Below are positions 21,660 through 37,150 of a stretch of 64,000 nucleotides of DNA, in pieces; position 1 is the stretch's first letter, and the number at the start of each line of letters is the position of its first letter. The position numbers and the translations under genes are program-made. A model generated the notes under the pieces. It was not told the DNA's origin. It searched no databases and saw nothing but the letters and a program-made list of their open reading frames with translations. The stretch is taken from contig CM077649.1 of the NCBI GenBank assembly GCA_039707465.1, positions 14,279,501-14,343,500 of the forward strand, in the 5' to 3' direction. The stretch comes from Rhabdophis nuchalis (lineage: Eukaryota; Chordata; Lepidosauria; Squamata; Natricidae).

Positions 21660-22450
21660 TATAAATCGAAGATGGGAAAAAATGCATTCTATAAAGTAAT
21701 ACGTAGAAAAGAGAAGGAAAATGGAGAAACATAGATTTGGATCCAAAGGAGCTTTTCTGCTTTTGAGTCCAGTAAGTGTAATCTTTATTGTCATTGTACT
21801 TGTTTACAACGAAATTGGTTGTGCTTTGATAAACTGTAGTGTTTGTATATATTGGGATGAGTTTAGAGAGGGAGAATAAATATTATTTTCTTAGCTCTCT
21901 AGGTAATTTCTAGCCATTTGTGGGGAAGCTTAATTTTGTCATCAAATTAAATTAATGTTTGCAATAAAGCTCAAAGTGTACAATTTGAAGATCATGCTAA
22001 TTAAAAGTAATTTATCTTTCATTTTTGAAATTATGGTTTTAGGTTAATTCTGAAAATAGCATGCTACTGCTATCTAATGAAATACAATTTCAAGTAATAG
22101 CTAGATTCTGTATTGCATGATTCCTCTAATAATAATTGCCTTCTCCAGACCCAAAATCTGATATTCTCCACAGTAGATCAAAGGACTTGTCAGAAAAAAA
22201 TTGCAAGGCTAGTGAAATAAAATAGGTACTAGCTAATGGATCACAATTTAATGAGTAAGATTTCAAGTTTTATATATATAATACACACACACACTTAGGC
22301 TTAATATAATAAAAATAGGCAAGACGTTTTGGGTGAGAGTCTCTATTTCAATTTTGAAATGTTACTAGAGAAAGTTTAGGTTGATTTTATAATAATAAGT
22401 TATTTGTAAGTGAATTTTTTCCATTTAGTAAGGCACATTTTTGTAATTCG
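21660..22450. other. Mostly non-coding; possible old LINE tail at 21781-21840
   Basis: ctttattgtcattgtacttg near 21783 resembles the start of the LINE tail at 62252, but the match is short. The remainder has no recognisable feature. Confidence 0.35.
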
Positions 22451-22457
22451 TCTACTT

Positions 22458-22590
22458 CAGGGGTCCCCAACCTTTGCAACTTTAAGTCTGAAGGACTTCA
22501 GCTCCCAGAATTCTCCAGCCAGCAGCTGGCTGGAGAATACTGGGAGCTGAAGTCCTTCAGACTTAAAGTTGCAAAGGTTGGGGACCCCTG
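22458..22590. mobile_element. hAT-type palindromic MITE
   Basis: Ends caggggtccccaacc / ggttggggacccctg, perfect duplication gtctactt (22450-22457 and 22591-22598). Confidence 0.9.
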
Positions 22591-22599
22591 GTCTACTTC

Positions 22600-23405
22600 A
22601 TGAAGTACACCTTAAAGTTGTGATTGTTTTTTCCTAAGCAAATTTGAGTAACAAGAATAGGGATGGAAAATGTTCTCAGAGAAACATGATTTAACATGCC
22701 ATGAATGTTTGGGTTTAAAGTGTATGAGGATAAGTATCAGAAGTGTAGGAGGATAAAAATGTGTTTTCTAAGGCATTCAGTAAAAGCTGTAACTTTTTTC
22801 TTAATCTTCATATATTTTAAGATGTGTTTATTTAAATGTGTCTCTAGAATTAACAGACCTGAAATTTAAACAGGCAAGTTTGTTTCTTCAATAAGGTAAT
22901 ATCTGCTCTTCAATCAATTTGTGATGCAGAGGAATTAAAAGAAGTCTGATGGACTTGTGGACTCTAAACCTAGGTTATATGAAATATTTAGATGAAATAC
23001 ACTGAAGACATAATTGACAAATTGACAAAATTCATTTGTGTCCAACTAAAGAGGATCTCCACCCAAATTCATTTGCCTTACTATTAAATGGACGAGGATC
23101 TTACATTGTCTACTTATTTCAACAACAGTAATCTAAATCCAGTATTGAAAGCTTTAACGTGATCTTAATTAAAGCTGATGTTAATTAAAGCTGATGGAAT
23201 GCAAGTCTTTCCCTTCAACTTATCTTTCTTGCATACAATGGAGAGTATTTGAATGCTTCAACAGCATACAGTCTTCACCTTTTAATAATTGTACAGAAGT
23301 AGATGATGTGGTTTTAAAGCAAGTGAAACATTCCTCTTGTTTTTCTCCACAGTGAAAGGATATGGAATAGTAATTGTAGTGGTTAAAGTGTTGAGTGACA
23401 GATGT
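22600..23405. other. Non-coding intron sequence
   Basis: Nothing recognised. Confidence 0.5.
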
Positions 23406-23411
23406 ACAGAT

Positions 23412-24012
23412 AAGATGTGGAGACTCTAGAAAGAGTGCAGAGAAGAGCAACAAAGATGATTAGGGCAGGGGTCTCCAACCTTTGCAACTTTAAGTCTGAA
23501 GAACGTCAGCTCCCAGATTTCTCCAGCCAGCTTTGCTGGCTGGAGAATTCTGGGAGCTGAAGTCCTTCGGACTTAAAGTTGCAAAGGTTGGAGACCCCTG
23601 GATTAGGGGACTGGAGACTAAAACATATGAAGAACAGTTGCAGGAACTGGGTATGTCTAGTTTAATAAAAAGAAGGACTAGGAGAGACATGATAGCAGTG
23701 TTTTAATATCTCAGGGGTTGCCACAAAGAAGAGGGAGTCAAACTATTCTCCAAAGCACCTGAGGGCAGAACAAGAAGCAATGGGTGGAAACTAATCAAGG
23801 AGAGAAGCAACTTAGAACTCAGGAGAAATTTCCTGACAGTTAGGACAATCAATCAGTGGAACAGCTTGCCTCCAGAAGTTGTGAATGCCCCAACACTGCA
23901 AGTCTTCAAGAAGATGTTGGATAGCCATTTGTCTGAAATGGTATAGGGTTTCCTGCCTAGGCAGGGAGTTGGACTAGATGACCTCCAAGGTCCCTTCCAA
24001 CTCTGCTTTTGT
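23412..24012 (+). mobile_element. CR1 LINE 3' fragment, split by a MITE
   Basis: Continues across the insertion at 23466-23600. Upstream reads gatgtggagactctagaaag, downstream ggactggagactaaaacata and on to the family end gttggactagatgacctcca. The reading frame has stops. Confidence 0.9.
23466..23600. mobile_element. hAT-type palindromic MITE nested in CR1
   Basis: Perfect target duplication gattaggg (23458-23465 and 23601-23608) taken from the CR1 sequence, so the MITE is younger than this CR1 copy. Confidence 0.92.
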
Positions 24013-24043
24013 AAGAACTATATATGTAAGTTTCCATTTAACC

Positions 24044-24218
24044 AGCGGCCTCCAACCTTTTGGACACCAGGGACCAGTTCAGCGGAGAGAGCTTTTCTGC
24101 AGACCGGAGGGGGTGTGGGTTCATGTGCTGCCTGCATCCTGTGGATGGGGGCTCATTCGACTGTGTGGCCCAGTTTCTGGTATGCCGCAAACCAGTACCC
24201 AGGGGTTAGGGACCCCTG
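24044..24218 (+). mobile_element. hAT-type element
   Basis: cagcggcctccaaccttttg to ggttagggacccctg; possible target copies catttaac and cacttgac match at 6 of 8 bases. Related to 47269-47599, with shared caccagggaccagtt. Confidence 0.65.
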
Positions 24219-24354
24219 CACTTGACCACAGGCTTCATCGGATGGCATTGGGCCAGTAACGTAAGAGAAGAATGAGGCTCTTAGCCACAAAAGAGCCAGC
24301 ATACACTTGAACGGATCTTTTTTTTTTTCTAGAATTCATTTTAAAACTAGCTCA

Positions 24355-24910
24355 GTCATGGAAAATAAAAGTTAGTTTAGGGGTGCTATATTTGTTTCAT
24401 TAAGACCCGTGGGACCGAATTCTGAGTAAACACATATAGGCTTTGACTGCAGAGTGACTAAGATTTGTTCTTAGTTTTCCAAAGTCTTGAAATATTTCCT
24501 GCCAGCTAATTACTGTTTATTGCAGCTAACCTTAGTCCTCAAATAGTAACTTTTTCCATCTCAAAATGGGTTGGTGAAGAGTATGTTGTCCGAGTGCTAA
24601 ATGGAGTTACTAGCAATGGAAACTATGCTGCAAGAGCAGTTGATAAAGCAGCTGCCTATGAAAACCTCGGCTGTTTTTTCCATACTCCAGAGCAAAGTTA
24701 ATTAGCATAGGGAAACTGACTAACATGCTTACGTCACCTCTTTCCAGCTGAAGCTTACATTTTGTCCCTGACAGCCTGAAACTATGTGGCAGAACTTTGC
24801 TCAGGAATTTGCAGTCCCATACAGGATGCCCTAAAACTCGGAGGGTTGGGATTTTTTTGTGCTTGCTGAGGGGGCTGGACTTGGTCTCTTTTATAAGCTG
24901 CCTTTCCAGT
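24355..24910 (+). promoter_or_regulatory. Calcineurin/NFAT-responsive promoter of RCAN1.4
   Basis: Nine NFAT-core words (GGAAA or TTTCC) occur here: 24360, 24476, 24495, 24553, 24618, 24677, 24711, 24741 and 24903. A CRE-like TTACGTCA lies at 24729-24736. A TATA box, TATAA, is at 24892-24896, about 83 bases before the ATG. In mammals the promoter before this alternative exon carries many NFAT sites and makes RCAN1.4 a feedback inhibitor of calcineurin. Site use here is inferred, not shown. Confidence 0.7.
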
Positions 24911-24978
24911 ACCAAACTGCTTCTTTGAAAAGAGCTTTTCTTGGTCGGGTGCTGGGCAATCTTTACGAGAAAGCAAAA

Positions 24979-25065
24979 ATGCATTTCAGGAACTTCGATT
25001 ACATTTTTGGTTCCTTGATCGCTTGCGTTGCGGACCACAAGATTTTCAGTCAACCTGAAATTAGG
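24979..25065 (+). CDS. RCAN1: RCAN1.4 alternative first coding exon
   Basis: Encodes 29 residues, MHFRNFDYIFGSLIACVADH then KIFSQPEIR, colinear with human MHFRNFNYSFSSLIACVANS. It ends AGG followed by donor gtaaga at 25066 and joins in phase 0 to 28912. The ATG was chosen by this match; an in-frame upstream extension exists but lies in the 5' leader. With the three shared exons it yields a 197-residue protein, the human length. This is the inducible isoform that binds and inhibits calcineurin in the cytoplasm. Confidence 0.95.
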
Positions 25066-27105
25066 GTAAGACTCTTGGATGTAAAAACTGCTTTAGGGAA
25101 AAGTTTATATTGCATACTGGGAAATGTGAGTGCGTTGAGAACATTGAATTGGTTAGAGAGTGAAGCAAAATCACAGATGCATTGTTAACGTTTTACGGTA
25201 GAGAAGCTGACGTTCCTTTGATGTTTTTGTGTGTTCTTAGATTGCAATACGGTAAACACTGTTAAAATATTTTGTTAATTGTTTGCAAGCTCTGGAGTAT
25301 TTCTGGGCAGAAGATAAAAACTTTAATCATCATCATTGGTAATGCTTCTGAGCGTGCTGGGAATGCAACAATATTAGTTGGCACTGTACAAATAACTGGA
25401 ATAGAAGAACTAAAGATTAACAGAGTCTCTGTCTAAGAATTTCATGGGATTTATTCTCATTGTCCTAGATTGGTAGCCTACTAATATTAAACATTCTTCA
25501 ACTTCCCAAATTCCAGCAGAAATTTAAATGATGCTTTCTAATTATAACGAGCTTTTTAACATACACAAGAAACAGTATTTTTTGAATTAAACACTATTTT
25601 CATTAGGTTAGCATTGTAATCTTTTTAGTTGCTATTTTTTTCCATATTTTACGTTACATTCTGTTTCAATTCCAATATTTTACTCTATGCTTTATTTCTC
25701 TTTCATCTATTTCTACATTCCTTGGACCTCAAATAACTGTAGTTGTAAAGGAAAAGCCTTGCATTTTCCTGAATATTTTAGTTTTTAAGGATGCTCAAAT
25801 TTTCATATAAATGCTAAAATAATTATAATAATTCTAAAATAAAATAAAATAATTACTAAAAGAATCACAATGATTATTTTAAGAGGTAATTAAATAATCT
25901 CTTCCATGCTAATAATTTTATTGTTGATTTGAATATTTTATTTATCAGCTATAATATTTTTTAAATCCTAATCATTCAGTGGTTACTGGTTAATTTTTCA
26001 GGTTAGCTAAACTGAGATAATTATATTTTGCTCCTGCTGGTAAATAAAAAGTAAGATATAAAAATGCTGCCTCCTTCTAAATTCTACTCCTAGTTCTTTC
26101 ATTATAAATTGTAAAGATAGCAACTATTTTTATTAATCTTGGAAACATAAATGTGGGTTGGATAAGTGCTTAACATTTCTAATAGCTATTCCGATAGCAG
26201 TGCTTCAGTAGGAAAGGCAGTTGTTGGCAGATTTATCTATATAAAGGCAGACTAGTAAAAATTATATTTGGGGAGACGAGCAACTGTTGTATTTATGAAG
26301 TTCTTTTTAAATGCAGACATTGAAGCACCCAGTATCCTCATTAAACTATATCAAGTTTTACCCTGCATCTTCATCTATATATTTCTTAAATTGGCACATA
26401 TGAATAGGATGTGCTATATAGTTTCTATGCAGTTGCTTATACAACCAAAACAGCATTAACATCTTCTTGCAAGAACCATCCTACGGGTGTGGCTATAGCT
26501 GCACAGCAAGCAAGAAAGTCAATAAAATAGCATATAATTTTCATCCAAGGGATGACTAGAGTGAGTTAAATGTTCTGATTTTGTAAGAAGCAGCTAGCTA
26601 CCTCTGTAGTTGATGCTGATTTTCCTGGAACCGGATGATTGGTGACAGAAATATATCTGTTAAAACATTTTTCATAGATCTGTTAAAGTCTGTCAGTAAC
26701 ACATTCAGTGTAACTTAAATTTTCTTTTATAATGCTAATGACTATTTATATCTCTAACAATGTACCGACAGCTCCTAGCTAAATTTTACATTTTAGTTCC
26801 TGTTTTTTAAATAACTGTCCTTTGAATTGGATGATATAGGCAAAATTTGCAGCCCTGCCAAACAGATAACCTTCCAAAGGACATCGAGCAAATTGTATTG
26901 ATAGTAATAGTATTTAATAGTATTCAACATATATATTGGTGTAGTATTTAAAACCAGTATATATGTTGCCCTGTTGTCCCATTCTTCCGGCCACCCCCAA
27001 GATTAAAAATTAAAATATTTCAATTCAATCCAGTAGTTTATGGGGCGCTTTTTGTTGTCTATGCTAAGTCATGGAATAATCATATAGCCGTTTGTCTATT
27101 CTGAT
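25066..27105. other. Non-coding intron sequence
   Basis: AT-rich intron between the RCAN1.4 first exon and the shared exon. No repeat family recognised in about 2 kb, making this one of the cleanest stretches in the window. Confidence 0.5.
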
Positions 27106-27111
27106 ACTGTA

Positions 27112-27325
27112 AGAGCCATGGTGGCACAATGGTTAGAATGCAGTACTACAGGCTAACTAACTCACTGCTCACTCTAGGAATTCAATTCTGAGCAGCTCAA
27201 GTTGACAGCCTTCCATCCTTCCGAGATTGGTAAAATGAAGACCCAGATTGTTGGGGGCAAGAGGCTGACTCTGTAAACCGCTTAGAGAGGGCTGTAAAAG
27301 CATTGTGAAGCAGTCTCTTATGTCC
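27112..27325 (+). mobile_element. tRNA-derived SINE
   Basis: Head ccatggtggcacaatggtta is tRNA-like (A-box), then gaattcaattctgagcagct (B-box region), body ccttccatccttccgagatt and 3' part aaaccgcttagagagggctg. An inverted relative is at 40368-40578. Confidence 0.75.
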
Positions 27326-27329
27326 TGCT

Positions 27330-27705
27330 ATTGCGATTGCTACTACGGATAACATAATTGGAGGATTCCTCCAAGCGATTGCAACAGTTTAAAAATAAAC
27401 AAAGATATGTTGTGCATGAGATGTAGAGTCACTGGTTTATAAGACGAGTGTCTTTATGCATTTTTCAGTCTTTTCTCTGCATTCTGGTTAAATTTGTATG
27501 TAGTACCTTGTCGATGTTCATGTATACAGTAATTAGAATGGAAACTTGCCACTGGAGGTGCCTATATTTCTATATAGGAATAAAGGATGCCTTTACCTAG
27601 TTAAAACAAAGGGTGTGCAGTTTAGTACCGATCAAAAATGTTCTTAAGAGAAAACAAAAGTAGGGAAATCCTGCAGAATATAGCTTCTTGGATTCTTTCT
27701 AATCC
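27330..27705. other. Non-coding intron sequence
   Basis: Nothing recognised. Confidence 0.5.
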
Positions 27706-27716
27706 TTCCTCTATAC

Positions 27717-27851
27717 CAAGGGTTCCCAAACTTGGCAACTTTAAGACTTGTGGACTTCAACTCCCAGAATTCTCCAGCCAGCTCTGCTGGCTGGAGAATT
27801 CTGGGAGTTGAAGTCCACAAGTCTTAAAGTTGCCAGGTTTGGGAACCCCTG
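27717..27851. mobile_element. hAT-type palindromic MITE
   Basis: caagggttcccaaac to gtttgggaacccctg, arms with aagacttgtggacttcaact. Perfect duplication ctctatac (27709-27716 and 27852-27859). Confidence 0.9.
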
Positions 27852-28265
27852 CTCTATACATTATTGTAATGTGTTACATCCATATGTGTTTCTGCTTTCC
27901 TGTTGTGTTGTGTCTGCTGTTTTTGCTTATGTGTGCATTGAAAACCACAGGACAGGGAGCATATGCTCTGAGTCATGTGTCCAGAAGAGAGAGGGGGGGG
28001 AAACTTAGAACGTGGCAGTCACGGAATTTTGAGCTGGTCCTCAGTTGCCCCTCCCAGAAGAATATCGTATAACTTTTTCTTTGCCACTTGAATCTATCTT
28101 GAGAACATGGCTCTTCTTTGCACTAATATGTATAGCAAGGGACATTTGGGGTGGGGTTGGAGGTTAATGCTACCAGACATACAGGCAAGTGGAGGAAGGG
28201 GGGAATTAACTTTCCTTGGAGCACTAGCAAGCTGACACATAAGCATTTGGGAAATAAAGTATAGA

Positions 28266-28530
28266 GCTGTGATGGCGAACCTGTAACACGCGTGCCACAG
28301 GTGGGCGAACAGCCCCCTCTGCAGGCGTACGAGCCGTTGCCCCAGATCAACTCCACCATGCATGCACAAGTGCCTACCGCTGGCCAGCTGGTTTTTGAAT
28401 TATGTGCATGTGCAGGGGTGGTGTGCGCATGTGCGAGGGTGGGGGGAGCACAGGGTGTTGCATGTGCATGCATGAGGGTGGGGAGTGGTGGGGCTACATG
28501 CGCACTGCATATAAGTGTATGCATATGTTT
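28266..28530 (+). mobile_element. hAT-type element, degraded right end
   Basis: ctgtgatggcgaacctgtaa matches the start of the 3323 family; the body has TGCATG/GTGCGC-rich repeats. The right terminus and target copy were not found. Confidence 0.55.
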
Positions 28531-28857
28531 TCGGCATGCAATGACAAAAGGGTTAAAAAACAATTTTAAAAGAGAGAGAACTGGATCATTAAATTTGTTT
28601 TTATCTTGATTTGTATTTAATTAATGTACCATGCAGTTATTAACCATTTTCTCTTACAATTGCATTAAAAATTATAATTCAGTAACAACAATTGGGCAAG
28701 ATCTTGGTAGCTGTACTCAAAACTTTAGAGGCATAAGAGCCCAAGTATGCAGAAAATGTGCTTGTGTTTTGGTTTGTAGATGCATTATTTATGAATTGTA
28801 CTTAATTCAGTAAGTGAAACTCTTGAAATACTTCTATCTTTGTTTATAGATCAATAA

Positions 28858-30765
<1,908 letters not shown>

Positions 30766-30766
30766 G

Positions 30767-30926
<160 letters not shown>

Positions 30927-31385
30927 ATTTTATTTTTCTATACCGCGTCCTCTCCCCAGGGGGACTCGGAGTGGTGCACAGGGAAAATTAAAACAACATA
31001 AAATATATACATAAATAAATACAATAAAAACAAATTAAATCAACTGTCCCTGCACTAAAATCCCCATTTTAAAATTAACATTCCCTAACCCCTGAGGTAG
31101 AGACTAACCTAGGCCGGCCAAGCAGAAAAAGTGAGTTTTTAATTTCTGACGGAAGGAGCGGAGGTCCGTAGTTGTTCTAATGTCGGGGGGAAGGTCGTTC
31201 CAGAGGGCTGGGCCCGCCACAGAGAAGGCCCTTCCCCTGGGCGTCGCCCGCTGACAAAGTCTAGTGGACGGCACCCGGAGAAGTCCCTCTCTGTGGGAGC
31301 GAATCGGCCGGGAAGATGTATGGGGCAGAATCCGATCCCGCAGATAGCTAGGTCCCGAGCCATGGAGCGCTTTAAAGATGAGAAC
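30927..31385 (-). mobile_element. L2-like LINE 3' fragment
   Basis: The minus strand encodes VLIFKALHGSGPSYLRDRIL to FRQKLKTHFF in one 95-residue frame. The 3' tail shows ggggactcggagtggtgcac on the + strand. Confidence 0.87.
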
Positions 31386-31851
31386 TAACACCTAGGTTGA
31401 GTGAGAGCCAGTAAGCTGATGCTGAATGAAAACAAGACAAAGGTACTATGAAATTAGAGAGGTTGCCCATTCTTGACAGAGTTGTGTTCCTTCTGAGCTT
31501 GTAGTTGCTCTTGGAGTAATCATTAGCCACGAAGGAACAAGTGGAAAAGTGTAACTTTTTCAGAACAACACCAAGATTTAGTTTTAGACCTGGCCAGATT
31601 GATCTGTGAGCTGTTAACCTGAAGATGAGATTATTACAATGAGCATTTTACATGAAGCGGCCTATAAAGTTGGCCCAGATGCCACAGCTGAGTACCAAAG
31701 ACTGAAGGACAGGAAGTTGCTTGAACATATAAATCTGCTTAAAGGAAGTGGACTAACTGTCAGTCTTGTTACCAAACCAAATTCAAAGTATTTGCATAAA
31801 ACCTACACAGCCTTTTCTCATTAACTATGATTTCGTGTCAATGCTCAAACC

Positions 31852-32020
31852 CAGAGGTGGGTTGCTCTCGGTTCGGCCCGGATCAGGCAAACCTGTAATA
31901 GTAGCGGTGGAAAGCTCTGTCCACTCACCTGGATGCTTCTGTGCATGCGCATAAGTATCACACGCACGCACGCAAGAGCGCACCCGAACCGGTAGTAAAA
32001 AAATTGGCAACCCACCACTG
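31852..32020. mobile_element. hAT-type element
   Basis: cagaggtgggttgc to gcaacccaccactg; duplication ctcaaacc / ttcaaacc (7 of 8). Confidence 0.8.
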
Positions 32021-32254
32021 TTCAAACCCTTTATATTTTTGAAGTTTTATTTAATTAGTCAGGTTTTTAACTGAAGTTATGATGCTCTATTCTTGATCTT
32101 AATATTGTGAAGATTCTGTTCTTTTATGTCTTGAGTATTTATTGTCCTATGCATACTCAATCCATGAGTATCCCAGCAGCATTATACGAGCCTGATCTTT
32201 TCTAGTTTTTCACACAAAGAGGTAGTTGCCACTGCTGTAAGAGTCACTTTAATG

Positions 32255-32707
32255 AGTAGATTCCTTAAAGGAAGGAATCCCTTCCTTATACATCCCTTCG
32301 TCCGATTCGCTCTCACAGAGAGGGACTTCTCCGGGTGCCGTCCACTAGGCAATGCCAGCAGGCGACGCCCAGGGGAAGGGCCTTCTCTGTGATGGGCCCG
32401 ACCCTTTGGAATGACCTTCCCCCTGACATTAGAACGACCACGGACCTCCGCTCCTTCCGCCAGAAACTCAAAACCCACCGGTTTCATCTAGCCGGCCTGG
32501 CCTAATTCCATGCTTCCCGCCTCAGTTTGTAATTTTAAATTATTTTATTCGGTTTTAAGGTTAAGTTTTTAATTTTTATAAATTTGTACAGAGGGCTATT
32601 TAATTCGGTTTTAGTTTATATGTATTGTTGATTGTGATAATTTTTAATTTTACCTGTACACCGCCCCGAGTCCCTTCGGGGAGAGGGGGCGGTCTAGAAA
32701 TCCAATA

Positions 32708-32788
<81 letters not shown>

Positions 32789-32790
32789 GC
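32255..32790 (+). mobile_element. L2-like LINE 3' fragment with (AAT)n tail
   Basis: The body matches the 39000 and 20287 copies (gattcgctctcacagagagg, tggaatgaccttccccctga). It ends in the hairpin-forming 3' end accgccccgagtcccttcgg and an (ATA/AAT) tail at 32706-32787. Confidence 0.87.
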
Positions 32791-32973
32791 AGTGGCATTG
32801 CTTTTTCAAGCTTGTACAAAAGCCTAAAATACGATCCAGCTCTTTTTATAAATAGAAGTGAGGTGATGTGCTTATATAACAGCCCAACTATATGTGTGCC
32901 ATCTTTTTCATTTCATTTCATATAATGGTCATAATAAACATAAGGATGCATTTTTTTTTTAATAATTTTATAG

Positions 32974-33790
<817 letters not shown>

Positions 33791-33801
33791 AGATGTTAGA
33801 T

Positions 33802-33998
33802 CAGGGGTCTCAAACTCAATTTACCTGGGGGCCGCTGGAGGCAGAGGCTGGGTGAGGCTGGGCCGCATAAGGGATTCCACAGAGGTCCACTCCCCCTGAG
33901 GGCTGCACTAATACTATACTTTCATATCACAGTGGGGGCCACAAGATACAGTCGTGCGGGCTGCAATTGGCCCGCGGGCTGCGAGAATGAGATCTCTG
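33802..33998 (+). mobile_element. hAT-type element
   Basis: Same family as 14602. Perfect duplication tgttagat (33794-33801 and 33999-34006). Confidence 0.87.
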
Positions 33999-34104
33999 TG
34001 TTAGATATTTCCAAATTCTCTATTGGAAATCAGGGAGCAGCATTCTGGATTCAGAAAGCCAAGCAGCTAGGTATTATACACCTCATCATGTTGTGACTGT
34101 TATA

Positions 34105-34845
34105 ATCAATTTTTATTTATTTATTTATATTTGATTTATATACCGCTCCTTCTCCATCGAGATGGACTCAGGGCAGTGCACAGGGGATTAAAAATCATCA
34201 ATAAATAACAATAAATACAATAATAATAATTTAAATTAAATTAAATTAAGAACCTGTGCTAAAAATATTCCCATTAAAATTCTAAAATCCATTTACTAAT
34301 TAGCTAAGATAATATCGCGTCTGAACTCTAAGCTCTAAGCTAGACCGGCTTGGTGGAAAAGATACGTCTTGAGTGAGCGCGAAAGAGGGGAAGGTCCGTG
34401 ATGGTACAAAGTTCGGAGGGTAGGTCGTTCCAGAGGGATGGCCCTGCCATAGAGAAGGCCCTTCCCCTGGGCACCGCCAGCCGGCATTGACCAGCGGTTG
34501 GCACCCTGAGGAGGCCCTCCCTATGGGAGCGGATCGGACGGTGGGAGGTGTGCGGCAGGAGACGGTCCCGCAAATAACTAGGCCCCGTGCCATGGAGTGA
34601 TTTAAAGATGGTAACAAGCACCTTGAAGTGCACCCGGAAGGCCGCTGGTAGCCAGTGCAGCTTGCGCAGGAGAGGTGTTACATGGGAGCATTGCGATGCT
34701 CCCAGAATCCCCCGCGCGGCCGCATTCTGCACCAACTGGAGCCTCCGGATGCACCTCAAGGGGAGCCCCATGTAGAGAGTGTTACAATAGTCTAGGCGGG
34801 ACGTGACGAGCACTTGAGTGACAGTGCGGAGGGCGATATGCAATA
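34105..34845 (-). mobile_element. L2-like LINE 3' half
   Basis: The longest open L2-like frame in the window, 183 residues on the minus strand (34340-34891), with LVTSRLDYCNTLYMGLPLRC, LQLVQNAAARGILGASQ and PSLWNDLPSELCTI. The tail side shows accgctccttctccatcgag next to TTTA repeats. Confidence 0.9.
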
Positions 34846-34888
34846 CATTCAATGGGGAAATTGTATGTGCTGTTAAGTATACTATTAA

Positions 34889-35089
<201 letters not shown>

Positions 35090-36300
35090 ACTATATAAAG
35101 TTCTCAGTTCCAAACTGACATGTTCAAGGAGACTTTGAAGAGATAGCAGGCCACACTTTGATGACGCTAGAGGTGGAAGCAGAAATTGTTATGTAAAGAT
35201 CCTTTTCAGAAAGGGAAGTTATCATTTGCTAGTTTCATGGCTTATGAGACAGATTCCGGTATGAACTTTCTGAATGGTTGTCTTGGAGAGTAATCAAACT
35301 GGGGCATTGGGAGCAGAAATATATACTTTGTATTTAAGGGAATTGTTCAGATACTCCAGATATCTGAAATCTAGCACGATGCCTTCCCTATTAATGTATT
35401 TATTCTGTGATAAATTCCTCTTAATTCATGAGACAATTATATTTCTAAAGTACAGTGACTAGTAAACACATTGGAATCAATGAGTCATATAAATAAGTGT
35501 GCTAGGAATATCAGCTGGGCTAAAACATCTGGAAATACAGCAAAATGTTTTAAACATGAAGTAACAAATTGTTAGTCATTTTCCACATTGGATTTTTGTG
35601 CATGCATATAGATCTAAAAAAGTAAACATGTTCAATTTGATATGTACTTTTATGTTTTAAAATTATCTCAAATATTCAGCTTTCTTTCTGAATTGTTTGG
35701 TTTTTTTAGTAGGGACAGACTTTCAGTACAACATCCTTAAGCTTAGTGAAATAATGTTTCTTAATGTTAATTGCCAATGTATGATTTTTTAGAAAATGTA
35801 TAAAATATCTGTGCATACTTTTAATGGATGAATTGCTTTAAATTATTCTAAAAACATTAATATTGGTTTAAGCTACCTTGACTTCTTTATTGACTAGAAG
35901 TAAAAGGAATTGCAAATACTGTTACAGTTTTCTCAACAGTTGAGAGGATATAAGCTTGTATTGTCCTAGTCGCAAATGTATACATTTATAACTGTTGCTG
36001 TTAAGTGTTGTTAAAGTTGTTTGAGTATATTTACCTTGTTAAGAAATATGAATTCTGGCATTTGAGAAGATGTAGTGCCTTTTTTCTCCTCATGAATTTC
36101 AAGAAAGATTGTTGCAACAGTTTAGCGATTATTTCACACACACCCCTTGCAGTGGCAGTAACTGTTTGATAGAACTATATTCTGCTTAAATATCCTCAAC
36201 TAAACCAGAGATTTTCAAACTTTCTTGACTTACAGGGCCATTAGTGTTTCAGTAATTTTTTCATGGCAGCTCTAGACAAAAGGAAATGTTTTAACAATTT
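35090..36300 (+). other. RCAN1 3' UTR (end uncertain)
   Basis: AT-rich non-coding sequence follows the stop with no repeat until the MITE at 36310. I see no canonical AATAAA in this stretch, so the message may run on past the inserted elements. Confidence 0.6.
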
Positions 36301-36309
36301 CATTTATTA

Positions 36310-37150
36310 CCGTATTTTTTCGAGTATAAGACGCAAATTTTTTCCTCCAAAAAGAGGTGCATCTGGGTGCATCTTATACACTGGGTGCATCTTATACACT
36401 GAATACAGCATTTTTTGCCTCCCAAAGCCCCGCCCTCTTCACCAAAATGGCCGTGCATAACCTTATGGAGGCTTATAGAGTGCGGCTGGGGGGGGCGGAA
36501 CGGCCCATTTTTTTGCTCATATCTGCCCCCCCCAGCCCCCAGCAGCACTCTGTAAGCCTCCATAAGGCTATGCATGCAAATTTTTTTTGACAAAAAGCCC
36601 CGTTTTTGTTAAAAACGGGCCTTTTTTGCTTTTTTTTGTTTGGCCCCCCTCGCCCCAGGATCACTCTGCAAGCCCCCCCCCCCAAGGCTATTCATGCCTT
36701 TTATTTGGAAAAAACGGGCCCGTTTTCGTGAAAAAAGGTCCGTTTTTCGGAGGTTTGCAGAGTACAAAAACTCTTTTTTTCTTTTGGAAAGCTCTTTAAC
36801 TGATGAGAATTACATTAATCAAGTGTATTCCAGCAGAAACAAAGTCTTAAGGTTTGTCAGCAATTTCCTTCTCCAGCACATGGATAAATACACCTGGAAA
36901 CATCTACTTACCTACCTACTGTATTTCTCTCTCTTTCTATTTCTCTCTCTATCTCTAGTTCTCTCTCTCTCTATCTGTTTATTTATCTACCTAACTACTC
37001 TACCTACCTACCTAACTACCTACTGTATTTCTCTTTCTTTCTCTCCCTCTATATCCCTCTATCTACCTACCTACTTTTTAAAAAAAATTGCCTCTTCAAA
37101 ACCTTGGTGCGTCTTATACTCTGGTGCGTCTTATACTCCGAAAAATACAG
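36310..37150. mobile_element. Large TA-flanked MITE
   Basis: Termini ccgtattttttcgagtataa and ttatactccgaaaaatacag, flanked by TA. The body contains tandem inverted-repeat-prone words (gtgcatcttatacactg) and pyrimidine-rich simple repeats (36925-37075). The 192-residue ORF inside it is repeat translation. Confidence 0.75.

Noticed and set aside
24859..24978. N-terminal extension of the RCAN1.4 exon
   Set aside because: In-frame but contains the promoter-proximal leader; homology starts at the ATG at 24979.
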